This document shows positions 5,254 to 7,969 of a DNA stretch of 7,969 nt, one piece after another. The DNA lies in contig JASLEQ010000698.1 of the NCBI GenBank assembly GCA_030151135.1, positions 1 through 7,969 of the forward strand, written 5' to 3'. The notes under the pieces were generated by a model. It worked only from the letters and a program-made list of their open reading frames with translations, had not been told where the DNA came from and did not search any database. Position numbers and translations under genes: made by a program. Position 1 is the stretch's first letter, and every line of letters starts with the position of its first letter. This stretch comes from Candidatus Sulfotelmatobacter sp. (lineage in GTDB: Bacteria; Acidobacteriota; Terriglobia; Terriglobales; SbA1).

Positions 5254-6669
5254 ATGCTTGGGCGCCTTAGGGGGTGGTTGCTGCCAAATCTTCTTTCCCA
5301 TATTGAAACCCTAGTGATTTTCAGTCTGGTCCTGACGGCGTCGACGGCGAATGGTTTTGCACAGGCCACGCAGGTCTCTTCGGAGCAGGCACCCATGGGA
5401 CAAATACAGGGCGCGCCGGTGACGATTACGTTGCAGGATGCGCTGCAGCGAGCGCGACTCAACGATCCGCAATACCGATCCTCAGTCACGGACTTAGGGC
5501 TGGCGAAAGAGGATCGCGTGCAGGCGCGAGCGGGACTTCTTCCTGATGTGAACTACAACACCTCGCTCATCTACACGCAGGGAACAGGCCCTGTACCGGC
5601 CAGCTGCCAGACAAGCACATTGGGGTGCCCAACGTCGCGATTTATCGCGAACAATGGCGTGCACGAATACATCAGTCAGGCGCAGGTGCACGAGGGACTC
5701 TCGGTGACTAACCTTGCGGACTACCGGCGGTCGGCGGCAGCCCTCGCCGTGGCGCGAGCGAAGGCTGAGATCGCGTCGCGTGGCTTAGTGGTGACGGTGA
5801 CACAGGCGTATTACGGGCTCGTGGTGGCGCAACGGAAATATGCAACGGCAGAGCGCGCGGATGCGGAGGCGCGGCGTTTTCTGGACATCAGCCTCAAGCT
5901 CGAGAAGGGCGGCGAGGTTGCGCATGCTGATGTAATCAAGGCAAGAATCCAGGCGCAGCAGCAACAACGCGATCTTCAGGAAGCGCAACTCGCGATGAAA
6001 AGCGGACGGCTGGATCTTGCGGTATTGCTGTTCCCTGATTTCAACCAGGATTACGCCGTTGTGGACGACTTGCAGACGCCCGAGCCTTTGCCGACTTTCG
6101 AGGAAGTAGAAATGACAGGGAAAAAGAACAATCCTGATCTCCGCGCGGCGATGGCGGCCTATGAAGTCGCGAATCATGAGGTGAGTTCTGCGTGGGGCGG
6201 GTTGTTGCCGTCCCTGAGCCTGGATTACTTCTACGGCATCGATTCAAACCAGTTTGCGATCTCCAGCCACGGAGTGCGGAATTTGGGCTATTCGACAGTC
6301 GCTTCGCTGCAGATACCGATTTTCAGTTGGGGGGCGGACTGGAGCAAGCTGAAACAAGCGAAATTGCGGCGTGACCAGGCTGGAGTGGAGCTTTCGTATG
6401 CCCAGAAGCAGTTGCTGAGCCGCTTGCGGCAATTCTACCTGGAGGCCAAGACCTCGCGTTCAGAGATGGAGTCGCTGGAAAGTTCGGCTGAGATGTCGGC
6501 CGATAGCCTGCGGCTGACGACGATGCGCTACCAGGCTGGGGAAGCCACCGTTCTGGAAGTAGTGGATGCACAAAACACGTTGACGCTGGCGCGCAATGCA
6601 TATGACGATGGGCAGTCCCGTTACCGCGTAGCCGTTGCCAATCTACAGACTCTGACAGGAACCTTTTAG
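5254..6669 (+). CDS. TolC-family outer-membrane efflux protein
   Basis: Outer-membrane channel subunit of a tripartite efflux pump, expected to form a trimeric beta-barrel with a long periplasmic alpha-tunnel. The 471 residues fit the family. There is an N-terminal signal peptide with a hydrophobic core at about residues 17-32 and a likely cut after AQA (36-38). No lipobox cysteine is present, so it resembles TolC rather than lipidated OprM/NodT types. Two OEP repeats follow: ITLQDALQRARLNDPQYR (from 58) and TFEEVEMTGKKNNPDLRAAM (from 281). Each has long Ala/Gln-rich helices and a barrel hairpin (LPDVNYNTSL and LPSLSLDYFYG). The end, YQAGEATVLEVVDAQNTLTL then LQTLTGTF, is typical. An unusual loop in the first hairpin has two cysteines, C118 and C125. 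The ATG at 5254 is preferred over the adjoining GTG at 5251. The adaptor gene begins 5 bases after the stop. The substrate is unknown. Confidence 0.93.
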   Translation: MLGRLRGWLLPNLLSHIETLVIFSLVLTASTANGFAQATQVSSEQAPMGQIQGAPVTITLQDALQRARLNDPQYRSSVTDLGLAKEDRVQARAGLLPDVNYNTSLIYTQGTGPVPASCQTSTLGCPTSRFIANNGVHEYISQAQVHEGLSVTNLADYRRSAAALAVARAKAEIASRGLVVTVTQAYYGLVVAQRKYATAERADAEARRFLDISLKLEKGGEVAHADVIKARIQAQQQQRDLQEAQLAMKSGRLDLAVLLFPDFNQDYAVVDDLQTPEPLPTFEEVEMTGKKNNPDLRAAMAAYEVANHEVSSAWGGLLPSLSLDYFYGIDSNQFAISSHGVRNLGYSTVASLQIPIFSWGADWSKLKQAKLRRDQAGVELSYAQKQLLSRLRQFYLEAKTSRSEMESLESSAEMSADSLRLTTMRYQAGEATVLEVVDAQNTLTLARNAYDDGQSRYRVAVANLQTLTGTF

Positions 6670-6674
6670 AACGC

Positions 6675-7969
6675 ATGAACCGGAATCAGGTTGTGGCTTC
6701 AGAAGCCCGAAAAAGTTACCGGTGGATGCGCGGCGTATGGGTACTTTTGGCTGCTCTAATCATGGTAAGTGGATGCTCCTCGGAGAAGCCTGAGGAAGCG
6801 CCTGTAGTCAGCGTGCAAGTGACTCCAGTCGAAAAGACGACCATCGAGCATACGATCACAGCGCAAGCGGCTTTATTTCCCAAGCAGCAGTCGGCGATCG
6901 TGCCGAAGATCAGCGCTCCAGTCCAAAAATTTCTGGTACAGCGTGGCAGCGCGGTGAAAGAAGGCCAGTTGCTAGCCGTGCTGGAAAACAAAGACCTGTC
7001 GGCTGCCGCACAAGATAGCCGAGGCACCCTGGATCAGGCGCAGGCTGCGTATGAGACCACCACGGCTGCGAACTTGCCAGAGGAGATCCAAAAAGCGCAG
7101 GGAGACACACAAACGGCGCAGCAGGCGCTCGACGCCGAAGAAAAGGTATTCGAAAGCCGGCAACAGCTGTTCGAGCAAGGCGCCCTACCGCGCAAGGAAC
7201 TCGACCAGTCTCGAGTGGACATCACGCAGGCGCGGAATCAGTATGCGATCGCCAAGAAGCATCTGGACGCGCTGCTGGCAATCGGCAAACAGCAAGAGAT
7301 AAAAGCGGCGGCCGGACAACTGGAATCGGCAAAGGGAAAATATCTTGGGGCGGAGGCGCAGCTAAGCTATTCAGAGATTCGAAGTCCGATCAGTGGAGTG
7401 ATCACTGACAGGCCTCTTTATCCGGGAGAGATGGCCGCGGCGGGGACGCCACTGCTGACGGTGATGGATATTTCGTCGGTGATTGCGAAGGCGCATATCC
7501 CACAAGCGGACGCGGCGGCATTGAGAGTGGGCGATTCGGGGACAATGGTTGTGCCGGGCGTCGAGAAGCCGATCCAGGGGAAAGTAACGATCGTCAGTCC
7601 AGCGCTGGATCCGAACAGCACCACGGTAGAGGTGTGGTTTGAAGCGAAGAATCCGAAACATGAATTGAAGCCGGGAACGACCGTGCAGCTTTCACTGACG
7701 GCGCGGACAGTGAAAGACGCACTGGTTGTGCCGACCGGTGCCGTACTTACCGGCACCGATGGGACAACGACGGTAATGATCGCCGGATCCGATGGTCTCG
7801 CGCATCAGCAGGCCGTGAAGCTCGGCATCCGCAACGGTGGCGACGTACAGGTTCTTGATGGCGTGAAGGAAGGCGACAAGGTAATTTCGAACGGCGGATA
7901 TGCCCTGCCGGATAAAACGAAAATCAAGATTGAAAAGCCGGAAACACCATCGGATGAGAAGCCGGCGGC
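6675..7969 (+). CDS. RND-type efflux periplasmic adaptor (HlyD/AcrA family), 3' partial
   Basis: Membrane fusion protein joining an inner-membrane pump to the outer-membrane channel. From ATG 6675, 431 residues are visible and the frame is still open at the window edge; by domain content it is nearly complete. A lipoprotein signal peptide ends in the lipobox VSGC with C34 as lipidation site. Then come the first lipoyl half (about 75-105, IVPKISAPVQKFLVQRGSAV), a long Gln/Ala-rich alpha-hairpin (about 108-230), the second lipoyl half (YSEIRSPISGVI, from 232), a beta-barrel (about 265-350), and a membrane-proximal domain with VVPTGAVLTG and GVKEGDKVISNGG. The Shine-Dalgarno is weak (AGGAA 13 bases upstream), so coupling to the TolC-family gene 5 bases before is likely. 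An internal ATG at residue 18 would also give a valid signal peptide. An AcrB-type pump gene is expected just beyond the window. Confidence 0.93.
   Translation, partial: MNRNQVVASEARKSYRWMRGVWVLLAALIMVSGCSSEKPEEAPVVSVQVTPVEKTTIEHTITAQAALFPKQQSAIVPKISAPVQKFLVQRGSAVKEGQLLAVLENKDLSAAAQDSRGTLDQAQAAYETTTAANLPEEIQKAQGDTQTAQQALDAEEKVFESRQQLFEQGALPRKELDQSRVDITQARNQYAIAKKHLDALLAIGKQQEIKAAAGQLESAKGKYLGAEAQLSYSEIRSPISGVITDRPLYPGEMAAAGTPLLTVMDISSVIAKAHIPQADAAALRVGDSGTMVVPGVEKPIQGKVTIVSPALDPNSTTVEVWFEAKNPKHELKPGTTVQLSLTARTVKDALVVPTGAVLTGTDGTTTVMIAGSDGLAHQQAVKLGIRNGGDVQVLDGVKEGDKVISNGGYALPDKTKIKIEKPETPSDEKPA

Overview
The window reads as a piece of chromosome from a Gram-negative, moderately GC-rich bacterium. 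The protein style (zwf-glk-pgl cluster, tiny stand-alone LuxR-type HTH proteins, lipoprotein RND adaptor) fits Acidobacteriota of the Terriglobia type best. That assignment is an inference from protein style, not from a marker gene. I see no rRNA, tRNA, CRISPR array, insertion sequence or phage gene.

Layout. Positions 1-220 are a non-coding leader. Positions 221-3494 (+) hold a compact three-gene operon for the entry of glucose into the oxidative pentose phosphate (or Entner-Doudoroff) route: zwf (glucose-6-phosphate dehydrogenase), glk (glucokinase, overlapping zwf by ATGA) and pgl (6-phosphogluconolactonase, GTG start 2 nt after glk). Together they turn glucose into glucose-6-phosphate, then 6-phosphogluconolactone, then 6-phosphogluconate, producing NAD(P)H. 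Positions 3495-3814 are a gene-free convergent spacer.

Positions 3815-4219 (-) encode an unrecognised 134-residue protein with a CxxC and a His-rich C-terminal half. Positions 4430-4908 (-) hold two very small LuxR/GerE-type HTH proteins, overlapping by ATGA, with no receiver or ligand domain. They are divergent from an efflux operon on the + strand: a TolC-family outer-membrane protein (5254-6669) and, 5 nt later, an RND-type periplasmic adaptor lipoprotein (6675 to the window edge, 3' partial). The inner-membrane pump expected to follow lies outside the window.

Most of the window is ordinary metabolism and efflux. The points most worth a second look are the paired HTH-only regulators divergent from the efflux genes, with an inverted repeat in their leader; the unrecognised CxxC/His protein; the absence of any lysine in the GxxGDL loop of the dehydrogenase; and four intergenic copies of a degenerate 9-base GGACGCAGA-type repeat that flank the sugar operon. 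I do not see clear evidence of a wholly new system.
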